64,000 nt of DNA. It comes from Sympetrum striolatum (lineage: Eukaryota; Arthropoda; Insecta; Odonata; Libellulidae). Below are positions 10,864 to 20,334 of the stretch, piece by piece. The notes below the pieces were generated by a model. The model was not told the DNA's origin and searched no databases. It saw only the letters and a program-made list of their open reading frames with translations. Location of the stretch: positions 8,612,346-8,676,345 of the forward strand of contig OX388344.1 of the NCBI GenBank assembly GCA_947579665.1. Direction: 5' to 3'. The first letter of the stretch is position 1. Every line of letters begins with the position of its first letter. The position numbers were made by a program, and so were the translations under genes.

Positions 10864-13800
10864 GTGAGTATTGCTTTAAAAGATTTGTTATGTATCTAGA
10901 TAATGTCACAGTTAATAATAATGCTAATCTATTTGGATTACATTTCCCTGCAGTGTTTTTAAGGGTGAACCAGATTAACTGCCCAGTCATATTCCTTGAC
11001 AGGCATCTCTCAATTTCAAATATATGTCAGTAAGTGTTCCTTTAATCCTTCATTAATTCAGAGAATAAGATATCAGAAAAGCGTCAGAAGCGCAGCAATC
11101 CCAAGGTTTTGGGTTCAAATCTCAGCTAATCAGATTTTTCTGGTCAGGGAATGGTTAGTAAAAGTTATTGAAATGTATGAAATTTGTCTTTCCCTGTTTC
11201 CATTAGAGAAATTGTTATTATTTTTAAGTTAGAGGCTCTCAGTATGCATCATAATCATTTATGTTGGTTTAAATGTTAATAAATGAGTCACAAATAATAA
11301 GTTAAAATTAATTCCTCAAAGTCAAAAGTATATTTGGTCTCATTTGGAGTTCCTAAAGGTTCTCATCCAAGCCCCATGTTATTTAATATATTTAGTAAAT
11401 ATATTTTTCAAGTTATCTCTCCAATGAGAATCTTACTCTATGCAGATGATGTTAAGGTGTCGACATCTATTAAGATAATTAATGAAGGTTATTCACTACA
11501 ATCCTGTTTAGAAGAGTTTCTTGGAGCGACACAAAGACTTTGTCTATAAATCTAGATAAGTGCTCATGTTTCTAAATTTGCAGGCCTATTATCGGGGAAT
11601 GTCTTAAAGCAAAATACAGTATTTGCGTTAATAGTACAGGTGCCTGGTGTCAAACCCATGATCTTTTGGATGACCTGAATACCTTTAACGCCCTGGTGAA
11701 AATAAAACTTATTTAATACAAATTTTGAAGTCAATATCTTACCATGAAGGTCCCTAAATACACTTCGTTATCCCCGCATAAGTGCATAGAATAATGTTAA
11801 TGGCTCCCTGGGATCAAACCAAGGACCATCAGAGAAACCTTTAGCTGCTTATATGAAATTTTATTATGATCTCTATTCATATGCTTGGTTTCAAGTTTCC
11901 ATGTTATCAGGAAATGGTTAAAAAGAAACCTTAAAAATTGCAAAATCCAATTTTAGAGATGCCTGGCGTCTAATCCAGGACCTATTGGCAAATGTAAATA
12001 CACATCATAACTGGGTAGGACTTGATCTTATTTAATGCAAAGATTGAAGTTGATATCATGCCAGGAAGTACCTAAAATTTGTTTCTGTTATCTCCATAAG
12101 AAATGTAAATAAAATAAATTCATAATCTCTATCCGCATCCTGAGTTTCAAGTTTCCAAGTCATCAGGAAGGGATTCAAAATAAATCTTAAAAATTTATGC
12201 AATTCATTTTAAATGGGAGATATTTGCCCTGACCTAGCGTCGAACCAAAGATAATCCTTTATGTCTTAATGTTTTTCGTCGGATATGCATGAATTCTAGC
12301 GATCCCTAGAATTTCAATTCTCTACTTGCCAGGAAGTGCCTCAAAAAAAATTTACAAAATCCTCTAATGTATCCTTGTGAAAAATATCGGGACTTCAGGG
12401 CAATCTGGTATTGAACCCATGACACAGAGGTTCAAAACCTTTTTTTCTAGTGGTTACATGTTATAGCCAGTATGTGGTAAAATTTTCAAGTCAGTGACAC
12501 TTGTGGAACATGAGTAGAATTTTGATCCCCTATGAATGAGTGTATATATGTTCGAGTAAAATGCTGCTTGCATACTGCAAGCAAATGGTTTAATATATAA
12601 TAGATATAGATAAATGCATGCAAAGTGTCAACCATCTGTCTTCAAGGTAATGAAAAACTACCCCAATGTATTTTAAATGGGAGATATGTTTACCGTCCGG
12701 CATCGAACACGGGTCTTCCTGGTGATACTTTCTATGCAGCACGACAGAAGATCACCATCTCTATCTATGTGTGAAAATTCAAGCAGAAATATTGGCTGCA
12801 ACTGCCTCAAATAGCATACTACTTTTCACATATATTCCTTATGTGAGAAATTTTAATGTCCTCTGGCATCGAACAAACAAACAGCATGATCCCATCTAAA
12901 GTTTTTTCTTAAACTGAGTCTTAATATGCATCTTCTAGCAGAGCAAGAACTTCTTGTCATTTCGATAAGTGCATAAAAAAATAATGAAAAACTACCCAAA
13001 TTTATTTTAAATGGGAGATTTTTGCATTGTCCTAGCATCGAACACTGGACATTTACTGTAAAAGTCATTAATGTTTTCAATAGATCATGACCAGATTTGT
13101 AGGCTCCTTGAGTTTTAATTCTCTACCTCTCCGGGAAGTATTTTTCAGAAATTCCCAAAAATCAAAGTAATAAATTTATTTGGGAAAAGGGATTTTGGGG
13201 CCCTCTGGAATCGAATCCATGACACTGAGGTTCAAAGTCACCTTTTCCCTGGGGGTTTCACGTTAGGACCTACACGCTGTAAGATTTTCAAGTCAATGAC
13301 GCTTGTGGTTTAGCCTGTGAATTTGTATCCTATCTATATCATCATCATCAGCCGTTTTCAATCCAACGTCGGATGTAGGCCTCCCCAAGTACTTTCCTAT
13401 TTTCTCTGTCCTGAGCTTCACGTTGCCACGTTACGCCTAAATACTTGATGATGTCTCTATTCAGTCACCTGTCCATAGGTCTTCTTCTTGGTCTCTTCAC
13501 ATCTCTTAGTAACCAGTTGAGAACTGCAGATGTCCAACGCTTGTCGTTTCTTCTCGCAACATGGCCAGCCCTCCTCCATTTTAGTGATCTTACCTTATCC
13601 ATGATGTCTGTAACTCCAGTCGTCATTCTCACCCAAGTGTTGCGTTTCCTGTCTCTTCTTGTGATTCCTAGCATACAGCGCTCCATGCTCCTTTGCGTTG
13701 TCTTAAGTCTCTGGGTTATTTCAGCATTTAACACCCAAGTTTCACTACCATAGGTCAGGACAAGTAAAATGCATTGGTTGAAGACTCTTCAAAACCATTT

Positions 13801-16800
13801 GTAGACTTGGAATTCTAGAAACGGTCGGATAATCCCAAAGGAAATTGTTATGTACAATGTTATATTTTAAAAAATGTCTTGGGTTCGAAACTTTGATAAA
13901 GAATCAAATTTTACATAGAAGAATTTGTGTACCTAAATCCTATATTTTCAAACCAAAGAGGACTTTGGGAAGTGCAGTACTTTAAACAAATATATTCTTG
14001 CAGTTTGCAAGCAACTTTTACTCATATAGGTAAATCTGGAGAAACGTCTATTTGTAATAGATATATAGTGTTAAAATGTATAATGTATTTTTACTGAGTA
14101 AATGGGTTTTTGAATCCCATAATAAATGAATATTATTATGAATTATTTTACACTGAAACTATTGCCTCTTACAGCCTACTGCTGGAGATAAGAAATTGTT
14201 GAGAATGAAGAGGTTTGTTTCAATGGCTGGTGTCAGGATCACCAACTATAACAATTTCTTTAATGGATGTAAAAGCGTAGCTGCAAAAGTGAAAAAGCTG
14301 CAGGACTTCTTAGAGGAGAAAGGACTCAAAGGTAATGGGATTGACTGTTTTCAAATGTATAAATCACAGTAAATGTCAGCCTTTTCCATTACGGGGTGTT
14401 TTGAGAGTTATCAGTATTTAATGTCCAGATCAAGAGAAGCAGTAAGATCATGCCTAAAACTCCGCTGGCCAATTTCTCTTTAGCGGTTGTTTTAAAAATG
14501 CTTCTGATTATATTCCTGGCTGCTGTGGCGGAATGGTTAGCACTCCAACGCCAAGGTCATTATTATTGGGCTGAATGTTATTTATGTAGCTTGCTGTTTT
14601 ACTTCACACTAGCTGAAGTTCCCATTGACTCTCAACAGGGAAAATTTGTGCAGAATTAAATGTATTTTTTCTATCTGTATGGAAGAGAAACAACTTTCAT
14701 GTGGTTTAGCTTAGTCCAAAAGTGTATTAAAGATTTTCAATGAAAATGTCAAAGTTCTCATAAATTGGGGCCAAATCTATAGATGATGAAAATAAATTTT
14801 ATAGAATTTTTTTATGTCTTCAGCTAAATGAAAATAATGACCCATAACATGGTAATTGTTGACTAATGCAATATTGTTTATTAATGTGACAATTCTCTGG
14901 GATCCGTAGCAACTTCTCAAAACACATTTTAAATGTTTGCTGAGGCATCAATGTATTGAGTAATTCTTAATGTAAGTTATTTAACTGATAATTATCCATC
15001 CGTATTAAAATAGGAAGGCCAACTATAGAAAAATGCAAAAAGCTTCGAAAAAAGCTGGAGAAACAACAGGAAATTGCAGAGCTGGATATGGGAAACATTA
15101 TTGAAGGTAATGATACATTTTTCCTGTCTTTTATTTAAATCTTGTAATAGATCATCACTTATTACCCTGTAAATGAAGCAGTCATTGGGAAAAAGGCTCA
15201 TTAAGATTTAATTTCCTAAAGGAGATTTTTTGTGTGTAGTTATGTTAGTAACTTGAAATATTTCTCCTACCATCTAAGGAGGCACCAAAAACAACTCTCC
15301 GATCCAACCCATGGTCCTCAATTTTCTATAGCTATAAATAAAAGTTTTAGAGAGATAAAATAATATCTGTAAGCTTCTGCTTGTGCTTCAGCAATGTATA
15401 TCCGTATTAGATCACAGGAATAGTCTTCACTCAGCCGAAATTGAGTATTTGAAAACTAAGTTTGTTTTCCAGAAATTCTCATGTCAAATCCACGTTTTTC
15501 CCTCTTGTAGTCCATGTTTTTTCCATTAATTTTCAAACAACAATTGTTAAGCATACTGGCCTGCTGTTACATACATCTTACAAAATAATTAATTGCAACT
15601 ACGATTTTGTACGTAGTATTTTTTTAATAGTACAGTGGTGGAAACAGATATCGCAACACTTTGCGCACGCACCAGTCAGCATTCATAGAAACTACTTGGA
15701 AAACTACTTAATATTAAGCCTCGAAAAGCGGTAATATTTGTGTTGGAGCCTAAAACTTGAACAAATTTCCTCTCTTCCCAACTCTTATTTAACCCTTCGC
15801 GTGATCTCTCCCTGAGTTCATCATATTTATTATGGTATTTCTCTTTCGCAGATAGTTATCCTATTTATAGAACGAGAGGTTAAATATATATCAATTCCTA
15901 TTTCAATCTTAAATGCACTAAAATGTATGGACAATAATTTGGACATTGTGTATTTCTAAATAATGTGAAGATTGGCAATTCGGTTTGAACATAGAAAAAT
16001 GTGCAGCAATGAGAATGAAATGGACTCAGGACCCTCCTCTGGCTAATTCAAAGATCCTTCCTCACCATGGGGCTAACGAAATTAGATGCAATTGCACTTG
16101 TTTTGCTAATGAATTATATATTACACTTACTGTTAATATTACCTTACAAATAAAAGTCTTATATTTCCCTCATGATTTTAAACATTCAAACAAACCTTTA
16201 GTGGTAAATGTTTCCAATTTATCCGAAAAAATCCCTTAAAATTCATCAACATTAAGATAGAATGATAAAAATGTCAGTGTAAACAGTAGAGTTTCGTTTA
16301 AAAGTTGTGTTTTTAATTGGTAAATTAGAAGGTTTTCACCAGGTATCGATTTTTCAAAAAGTACGTAATTGTATAGATACATCTCTTGAGAACATTCACC
16401 AAAAATATTACTTCAAAATTCATCAAAACTTCTGAGTTAAACCGGTCAGAAGTGAACGCTGGTCGAGAGGCTATCAGGGGCTGCACTAGTCGGAGGGAAG
16501 GATTTAGCCTCTTTTTCTCCTCTACCATGAAAGCTTTTCTCTGAATTGATCACAGGATTTTTGTCAGGGTTTTACCACGAGTTATTTGCCTGTTTAGAGA
16601 AGCTTATGCTTGTTTGCTTCTCAGACACACATGATCTAGCATCCGTGATACTGCGTCTTGCATTTTTGCAATCTGCATTCTATGTTTTCATCATCTGTGT
16701 TGTGCATTCACATAGAAAATTTTCTTTGAAGAATGGCTGAGCCTAAGGGTTCCCATGAACAGCATAGAATGGGTATTCGGGAAATTCTAGCCCATTGTGC

Positions 16801-19800
16801 GTCGTTATTTGTATTAGAATAAATGCTAACTAAAAGTTTGAAGGAAATTAAATCACTAAAAGATAAGTTATCAGCAAAAAATGGAAGAACGTAATTTCCT
16901 AAGTAAAAAATCTCGAGATACATATAATGCATGTGTACAGCAGGTTGCCTAACTCTGATTTTCCGTAGCTAATTTTTCATAGACAAAGGCCACTGAGTTG
17001 AACAGTCGGACACTTGTCCATTATTTTTATGCAGAGAATGTGCCCTGAAAGTTTCGTTTGAATTCATTTTCCACAAACCTGGTGTTTCCGTTGTGAGATT
17101 AAACATTCTTTATGTGGATCCTGAATCACAAACCAGTATTCTAGACTAGGTCGAATAAGAGAAAAATAAGCTGCTTCTTTGACTCTAGATGGGTATCTAC
17201 TAAGTGTTCTATCAGTTTATCTTTGCATTCCCTTTCCCTATTTCTCAAATGTGTTCTTTGAAAGATGAACTACTGCTGAACATAACTCTTAGATATTTAT
17301 TGTGACTCAAATTCTAAAGTGTATTTCAAAATTTAGAACTGTGCAGGAATAAGTTATGCTCTATGCCCTGCCCATGATGTATTTTTGGAGGATGGGGATA
17401 GTAGCCAATGGTACGATAATTCCAGATTTCAGGTGGGAAGCCTCAAAATCCGTGCAGCTTTGCATTTACAGATGTCAGCTCATCCTCTGTGTTCGTTTCG
17501 CTGATATTCTTGCTTTCGTATGTAAAGGTAATTCATCGTTTTATTGGTCAGTTCATAGTTTATATTTTAAGGCATTACCTCCAGTAAGGCCAAGGAATAA
17601 TGGGAATAACTCCCTTTGTACTATTTCAGGATTTACATTCATTTGATTAAGCGAAAGCAATGATCTCTTTAACTCTTGAACCATCAGTTTCTTTGAACTC
17701 TGTGGAAACCTATTTTCAGCATTTCCGTGAATCAATAGATACGAGTCAAGCCTTTAATAGATAACATGTAGGTAAAGTACAAATTCGAGAAACCACTGGA
17801 ATTGAAGGTCACACTGAACTTTTAAATGTGGAAAAATTAAGCTTTCATGGTGACAGACAATCGTTCTTGGGTTCCTTTCTATACCGGTTGCGGAATTTCT
17901 TCCTGGAAAATATAAAGGCTGGGTTTTCCACACCCTTTAACACCAAAATACTGAGGTAAATTTCCATAGAAGGAATGTTATGGATTACTGTGGGGTTACT
18001 TGTTAAGGGGCTGTAATGGAAAAAAAACTGTAGTTAAGATCCACTGAATACGACAGAGACTTCCTTCTCAGGAGGGGGTATACAGGTATGCCCAACTATA
18101 CATTTATTGGAGCGACTTCCAGCTGAGGTGGCCGAGCATCAAAATCACCGCCTGGACCTCTTAGGAGAAAGAGATTTTTGCTTTGCCTAAAATTGGGAGG
18201 CAATTGAGTTTGCAATTGCTTTTTTAATTTATTTAATATGTCTACAGAAACTGATATTATTACATAGAGCACAATTGAGGCTCGATACCTTAAAACCTCT
18301 ATTCCTTCCAACCTCATTAAGTATAACTCTAGCTGATATAATACCCAACCTCCTGCTGATAGAATATTTACTTTTCCATAGGATTTTACGAAGCATTTAT
18401 TCTGATTTTGTGATTTTACCCTATCTGTTATTATATTTACAGTTTTCTTAATTAGATTTTTTCTTTCGAGCGACTGTATGAGGCAGCACCTTCAGCTGCT
18501 GTTGTTGATGATGAATTCTCTTATTTTTGAGCCTGTAATTTTAATTTTTAGTAATCGTATACCGATAAAGTTTTATATAAGTTAATCACTTCAAATTTAA
18601 ATTTAATGTGTAACAAAACCTGAAATGTCTACATTTTTTCTTTGGCAAACAGACATATGTCTGTTGACGAACATGGACTTCATTAAAATTTGTTAAATAT
18701 GTACGTTGATTCACATAAGGTACTGGAGTTACTGAAATATATATTTTTAAGCAATAAGATATAGCCAACTTGTATGTATTACGTTAATTTAAATTATTCG
18801 AGTCAATATACAAAAATACTACACCACCAAAGAGGTTTCTACTCATCTCACCCGAGGATGGGGCTTAGAGGGCAGTTGGTGCTATTGTAAACTACCATAA
18901 CTCAGGCCTTGATTAAGATATTGGGATAAATCTTTCATTAAAAACATATTTCATACTTATATAAAATGCATGTGTGATTTTTATGGAGACTATTCAAATA
19001 GAATGTAATTTAGCCAGAGACTACTTTTTTAGTACGTTTACCAGATAATTTGTGATCTACTAAGATAAAAAATTTTTTAACCCTTCAAAAATCAATGTAT
19101 GCGTAAATAATAAATTATGTTTGAAAGCTATAAGGGGTCGTACACAAATTACGTAATACAAAATTCTCAAATTTTCCATCCCACGTAACCCCTGGCCAGA
19201 CCCACCCTCCCCCCAAATCGTATTACTTAATTTGTGTACGGCCCCTAAAAACAAAGAATATACTTCAATTTTTTCAACTTCATTAGATGAAACGTTTTTC
19301 TAAAATGACATTAGGAATGAAACTAAAAAAATAATCTGCAGATTTCAGGAATTTTGAATGAAGTATATTTCAAAGAAGTTGTTTAAAATTATAAAAAAAA
19401 GTTTGTATCAATTTAGGATACATGGTTGGTAATTTAAAAAATGTTGATGGACGCTTGCAGCTGTGTGGGTACAATTTAGATGCATTTCTCACAGCGAAAG
19501 GTTGGGAATTGTGAAAGAAACCCTTAAGAAAAATTATGAAACTCTTTTATTTGTTACTTAATTTACACTTAACTTGTCTCATCTGGAAATCACTATGGTT
19601 GCAGAGACATCTTGAAAGATTTTTTTGGGAGTTATGTCATCTTTAATGTGATTTTGTATCTTTGACACCACATGAATTCCATAAATACTCATCATTAAAA
19701 ACGTTGTTTCAGGTGGAACACGTTCTCGCAGAGGAAGAAATGATCCGAAGAGGAAAATGACTGGAGAGGAAGATATTGTGAAGAGGAAAATGATTGGAGT

Positions 19801-19870
19801 GGAAGATAGTGTGAATTTCAAGCAAAGATTCTCTAGAATTAAAGATATTGTTAGCAGTGAATCTGACTGA
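8254..19870 (+). CDS. HIRIP3: HIRIP3, HIRA-interacting CHZ-motif histone chaperone
   Basis: Exons 8254-10863, 14175-14331, 15014-15106 and 19713-19870 join in phase to 1005 codons. The family is a nuclear phosphoprotein that binds HIRA and H2A-H2B type histones through a CHZ motif and is a casein kinase 2 substrate. Seen here: an acidic/serine-rich N-terminal two thirds, a basic cluster RKRKREKE (residues 203-210, likely nuclear localisation), 15 exact 31-residue repeats (395-859), then the conserved domain. That domain runs LLRMKRFVSMAGV, NYNNFFNGCKSV, GLKGRPTIEKCKKLRKK and AELDMGNIIEGG, matching the vertebrate block with PTLEKC and LDVANII. It ends FSRIKDIVSSESD, like the human MRGIISSDGESN end. 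ATG 8254 is the first in its frame (TAG at 8197). The human N-terminal DEK-C-like stretch is not seen; it could be in an unseen upstream exon. Confidence 0.94.
9436..10830 (+). repeat. Coding minisatellite, 15 x 93 bp
   Basis: Fifteen units of exactly 93 bp with no indel, starting at 9436 + 93n. Each encodes 31 residues, of type LKKKSNKIGKGKKAPD followed by SNASSSESENSDSQP: a basic half and an acidic-serine half. SSSE.E and SD.E patterns are casein kinase 2 sites. Units 4-6 and 13-15 share 233 identical bases (9722-9954 and 10,559-10,791). Confidence 0.98.
11060..11175 (+). mobile_element. tRNA-derived SINE fragment in HIRIP3 intron 1
   Basis: Plus-strand CCCAAGGTTTTGGGTTCAAA TCTCAGC (B box) followed by TTTTTCTGGTCAGGGAATGG, the body shared with the copy near 24,447. 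Confidence 0.65.
11320..11590 (+). mobile_element. LINE fragment with YADD reverse transcriptase core
   Basis: The frame reads VSFGVPKGSHPSPMLFNIFS, then ILLYADDVKVSTSI and LQSCLEEF. These are the RT motifs around the catalytic YADD, as in Jockey/I-type LINEs (GVPQGSHLGPLLFN...YADD.K). It is only about 80 codons long, in HIRIP3 intron 1, abutting the TACGAG copy that follows. Confidence 0.82.
11600..12540 (+). repeat. TACGAG family, old copy in HIRIP3 intron 1
   Basis: Diverged monomers with B-box complements at about 11,651 (GTCAAACCC), 11,815 (GGATCAAACC), 11,968 (GTCTAATCC), 12,238 (GTCGAACC) and 12,408 (ATTGAACCC), ending in a T2 tail (CACTTGTGGAACATGAGTAG, then TTTTGATCCCC). The 5' end is cut by the neighbouring LINE. 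Much more mutated than the copies right of 43.7 kb. Confidence 0.85.
12552..13338 (+). repeat. TACGAG family, second old copy, internally deleted
   Basis: Head TTCGAGTAAAATGCTGCTTG with the intact 17-base hairpin (GCTTGCATACTGCAAGC), B-box complements near 12,696, 12,869, 13,035 and 13,207, and a T1 tail ending TGTATCCTATCTATAT at 13,338. The first monomer is shortened. It lies directly behind the previous copy, so head-to-tail pairing also occurs outside the big array. Confidence 0.87.
13340..13790 (-). mobile_element. LINE 3' end inserted in a TACGAG tail
   Basis: The minus strand encodes the C-terminus of an arthropod LINE: MERCMLGITRRDRKRN, VRSLKWRRAGHVARRNDKRW, a TGA at 13,467-13,465, then DIIKYLGVTWQREAQDR, VLGEAYIRRWIENG and a stop at 13,350-13,348. 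A (CAT)n 3' tail follows and joins the TATCTATAT end of the neighbouring TACGAG copy. Truncated at its 5' end; inactive. Confidence 0.88.
13985..14075 (-). repeat. TACGAG family, head remnant
   Basis: Minus-strand head: CTTGCAGTTTGCAAGCAACT then TTTACTCATATAGG, followed by a diverged linker (CTGGAGAAACGTCTATTTGT). The hairpin stem is still complementary except at one position. Confidence 0.8.
14175..14331 (+). CDS. HIRIP3: HIRIP3 exon 2
   Basis: Acceptor CTCTTACAG, donor AAAG|GTAATG. 52 codons plus one base: LLRMKRFVSMAGV, NYNNFFNGCKSVAAKV, LQDFLEEKGLK. First half of the conserved HIRIP3 domain. Confidence 0.95.
14515..14660 (+). mobile_element. tRNA-derived SINE in HIRIP3 intron 2
   Basis: Begins with an A-box-like head GTGGCGGAATGGTTAGCAC and CTCCAACGCCAAGGTC, like the head of the minus-strand SINE near 24,545 (GGCGGCAGAGTGATTAGCG...CTCCAACCCCAAGGCC). 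The B box has been lost. Confidence 0.55.
15014..15106 (+). CDS. HIRIP3: HIRIP3 exon 3 (CHZ motif)
   Basis: Acceptor TTAAAATAG, donor GAAG|GTAATG. With the split glycine it encodes GRPTIEKCKKLRKKLEKQQ and EIAELDMGNIIE, the CHZ histone-binding signature (PTLEKC...LDVANII in vertebrates). Confidence 0.96.
15107..17079. other. HIRIP3 intron 3, left part, nothing recognised
   Basis: AT-rich intron. A CAGTGGTGGAAAC motif at 15,633 is Tc1-like in look only. The open frame at 15,985 (IEKCAAMRMK) faintly recalls a LINE but is too short to call. Confidence 0.35.
17080..17560 (-). mobile_element. LINE fragment (RT C-terminus)
   Basis: On the minus strand one frame reads EAAYFSLIRPSLEYWFVIQ then DPHKECL, the LINE motif YF.LVRP.LEY...VWDPH. 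Upstream codons give VMFSSSSSFKEHI and IGKGN, as in EYLGV.F.S.LSW..HI. Frameshifts are present. In intron 3 of HIRIP3, antisense to the gene. Confidence 0.75.
17561..19132. other. HIRIP3 intron 3, middle, nothing recognised
   Basis: AT-rich sequence without a coding, RNA or repeat signal I can defend. Short open frames (18,317-18,096 minus) match nothing. Confidence 0.35.
19133..19246. mobile_element. MITE-like element, 114 bp, about 26 bp inverted ends
   Basis: The ends AGGGGTCGTACACAAATTAC and (reverse complement) AGGGGCCGTACACAAATTAA continue as GTAATAC, differing at two positions. The interior is short and C-rich (CACCCTCCCCCCAAAT). No coding capacity. Similar GGGGYCGTACACAAATTACG ends are common in insect genomes; the superfamily is not assigned. 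Confidence 0.75.
19713..19870 (+). CDS. HIRIP3: HIRIP3 exon 4 (C-terminus)
   Basis: Acceptor TTGTTTCAG. Encodes GGTRSRRGRNDPKRK, a short duplicated segment (KRKMTGEEDIV / KRKMIGVEDSV) and the conserved end FSRIKDIVSSESD, stop TGA 19,868-19,870. Confidence 0.94.
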
Positions 19871-20328
19871 TTTCATCTCAGTTCCATTTCTGTGCATCAT
19901 TTTAAGAAGTTCAGTTACCTTTAAGTTTTCTCATTTAAAGGATATTCTTTGATTAATTGAGTAATTAATATACTCAATTTGCAAAGTTGTGAAATTATCA
20001 TGTTTCTCTCTCATGTATTCATTTTTAGATAAAAACTGTATTTTGTATACAATGTGTTATGATTTTATTCCAACTTTCTAGTAATTAGTGCTGTTTTTCA
20101 TATAAAATTCCATGCGCAGGTTAGAGGGAGGCTATTTTCCATACATTCGTCCTTGCATTTAGGAATTTCTGATGCTATTTGGTGTTTTAGACAATGCAAT
20201 TTTGGACACCAATCTTTCCATGCATTACACATCAATTATATTGCATCGATAAAAACAGCCTTAAATGATTTCATTCAGCCAGTTGGGCATCATTATAAGA
20301 TGCATAGAGGCCACTTTTAGGGTTTGCC

Positions 20329-20334
20329 AATAAA
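20329..20334 (+). terminator. Candidate polyadenylation signal of HIRIP3
   Basis: The first AATAAA after the HIRIP3 stop codon, giving a 3' UTR of about 460-490 bases. No transcript evidence. Confidence 0.5.

Noticed and set aside
9363..10990. Two long minus-strand open frames (475 and 471 codons) opposite HIRIP3 exon 1
   Set aside because: They are shadows of the 93 bp coding repeat: a stop-free complement repeated 15 times. No start context, splice sites or known domain.
15633..15650. Tc1-like CAGTGGTGGAAAC motif
   Set aside because: Single short match with no inverted partner or coding remnant.
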